A DNA stretch of 13,422 nt from UBA6901 sp035256085 (GTDB taxonomy: Bacteria > Pseudomonadota > Gammaproteobacteria > Acidiferrobacterales > UBA6901), in assembly GCA_035256085.1 (NCBI GenBank), contig DATEYP010000086.1:1-13422 (forward strand), read 5' to 3'. Made by a program: the position numbers and the translations under genes. The notes beneath the pieces are model-generated. The model saw nothing but the letters and a program-made list of their open reading frames with translations, did no database searches and was not told the DNA's origin. Each line of letters starts with the position of its first letter. Positions within the stretch are counted from its first letter, which is position 1. Positions 13,289 through 13,422 of the stretch are shown one piece after another.

Positions 13289-13422
13289 TCATTCCGCCGC
13301 ATCGAACAGCGCCGCCAGATCCTCGGCGCTGAAGGCGGGGCCATCTGTGCCGGTTTTACCGAACACACCGTCGGCAAGCAGCTGCTTGCGCGTCTGCATC
13401 GCGGCGATTTTCTCCTCCACCG
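13289..13422 (-). CDS. SNF2-family helicase, C-terminal end (partial)
   Basis: Reading leftward from the window edge, 43 residues precede a TGA at 13291-13289, starting (T)VEEKIAAMQTRKQLLADG and ending EDLAALFDAAE. The TVEEKI-x-x-x-Q-x-R-K motif followed by an acidic EDLxALF tail is typical of the last residues of SNF2/RapA-like DNA translocases of the DEAD-like helicase superfamily. The rest of the gene is outside the window, so its domain content and role (repair, or part of another defence operon) cannot be judged. GC content is high and the frame is clean. Confidence 0.75.
   Translation of the reverse strand, partial: VEEKIAAMQTRKQLLADGVFGKTGTDGPAFSAEDLAALFDAAE

Overview
The window is GC-rich chromosomal DNA, most likely from a gammaproteobacterium. 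That guess rests on an RF3 (prfC) gene, dense RAYT-type REP elements and the GC-rich codon use of the backbone genes; the species cannot be named from the sequence. It starts inside a housekeeping gene (prfC, left edge) and runs into an accessory, defence-type region that continues off the right edge into a SNF2-family helicase.

Base 1 to about 1260: the 3' two thirds of prfC, then a spacer with a REP doublet and a possible promoter/operator palindrome. 1262-9266 (+ strand): one tightly packed operon encoding a type III-like restriction-modification system. The methyltransferase gene (mod, 1262-4309) and the helicase/nuclease gene (res, 6474-9266) are separated by three inserted genes: a three-Cys-motif partner protein (TcmP, 4368-5495), its three-cysteine Gp37/Gp68-like (DUF5131) partner (5497-6240), and a 78-codon ORF made largely of two 7-residue repeats (6241-6477). 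The short ORF looks like the scar of a deleted AlbA_2-type ATP-binding gene and still overlaps the res start codon. The middle of mod (about 2240-2870), between catalytic motifs IV and I, is much more AT-rich than its flanks, as expected for a swapped target recognition domain. Two REP-like hairpins lie in frame inside mod.

9402-10041 (+): a complete MNT/HEPN (MntA-HepT) toxin-antitoxin pair with all expected catalytic motifs.

10173-13176 (cassettes on the - strand): I read this as a small integron-type cassette array without a visible integrase (a CALIN). Three imperfect hairpin sites with attC architecture separate two single-gene cassettes: a secreted WD40-repeat protein of 756 residues (10380-12650) and an 86-residue two-helix membrane protein (12777-13037). 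The key evidence is that the start of each cassette is the inverse complement of the first box of that cassette's own attC: 13 bp perfect for the small cassette, one mismatch in the 7-bp box for the large one. Two of the sites also share conserved ends around different arms.

Taken together this is an accumulation of defence and mobile modules: an unusual five-gene RM-like operon, a toxin-antitoxin pair, and an orphan attC array. The two findings I consider strongest are the mod-TcmP-DUF5131-res operon as a candidate composite defence system and the unannotated attC cassette array.
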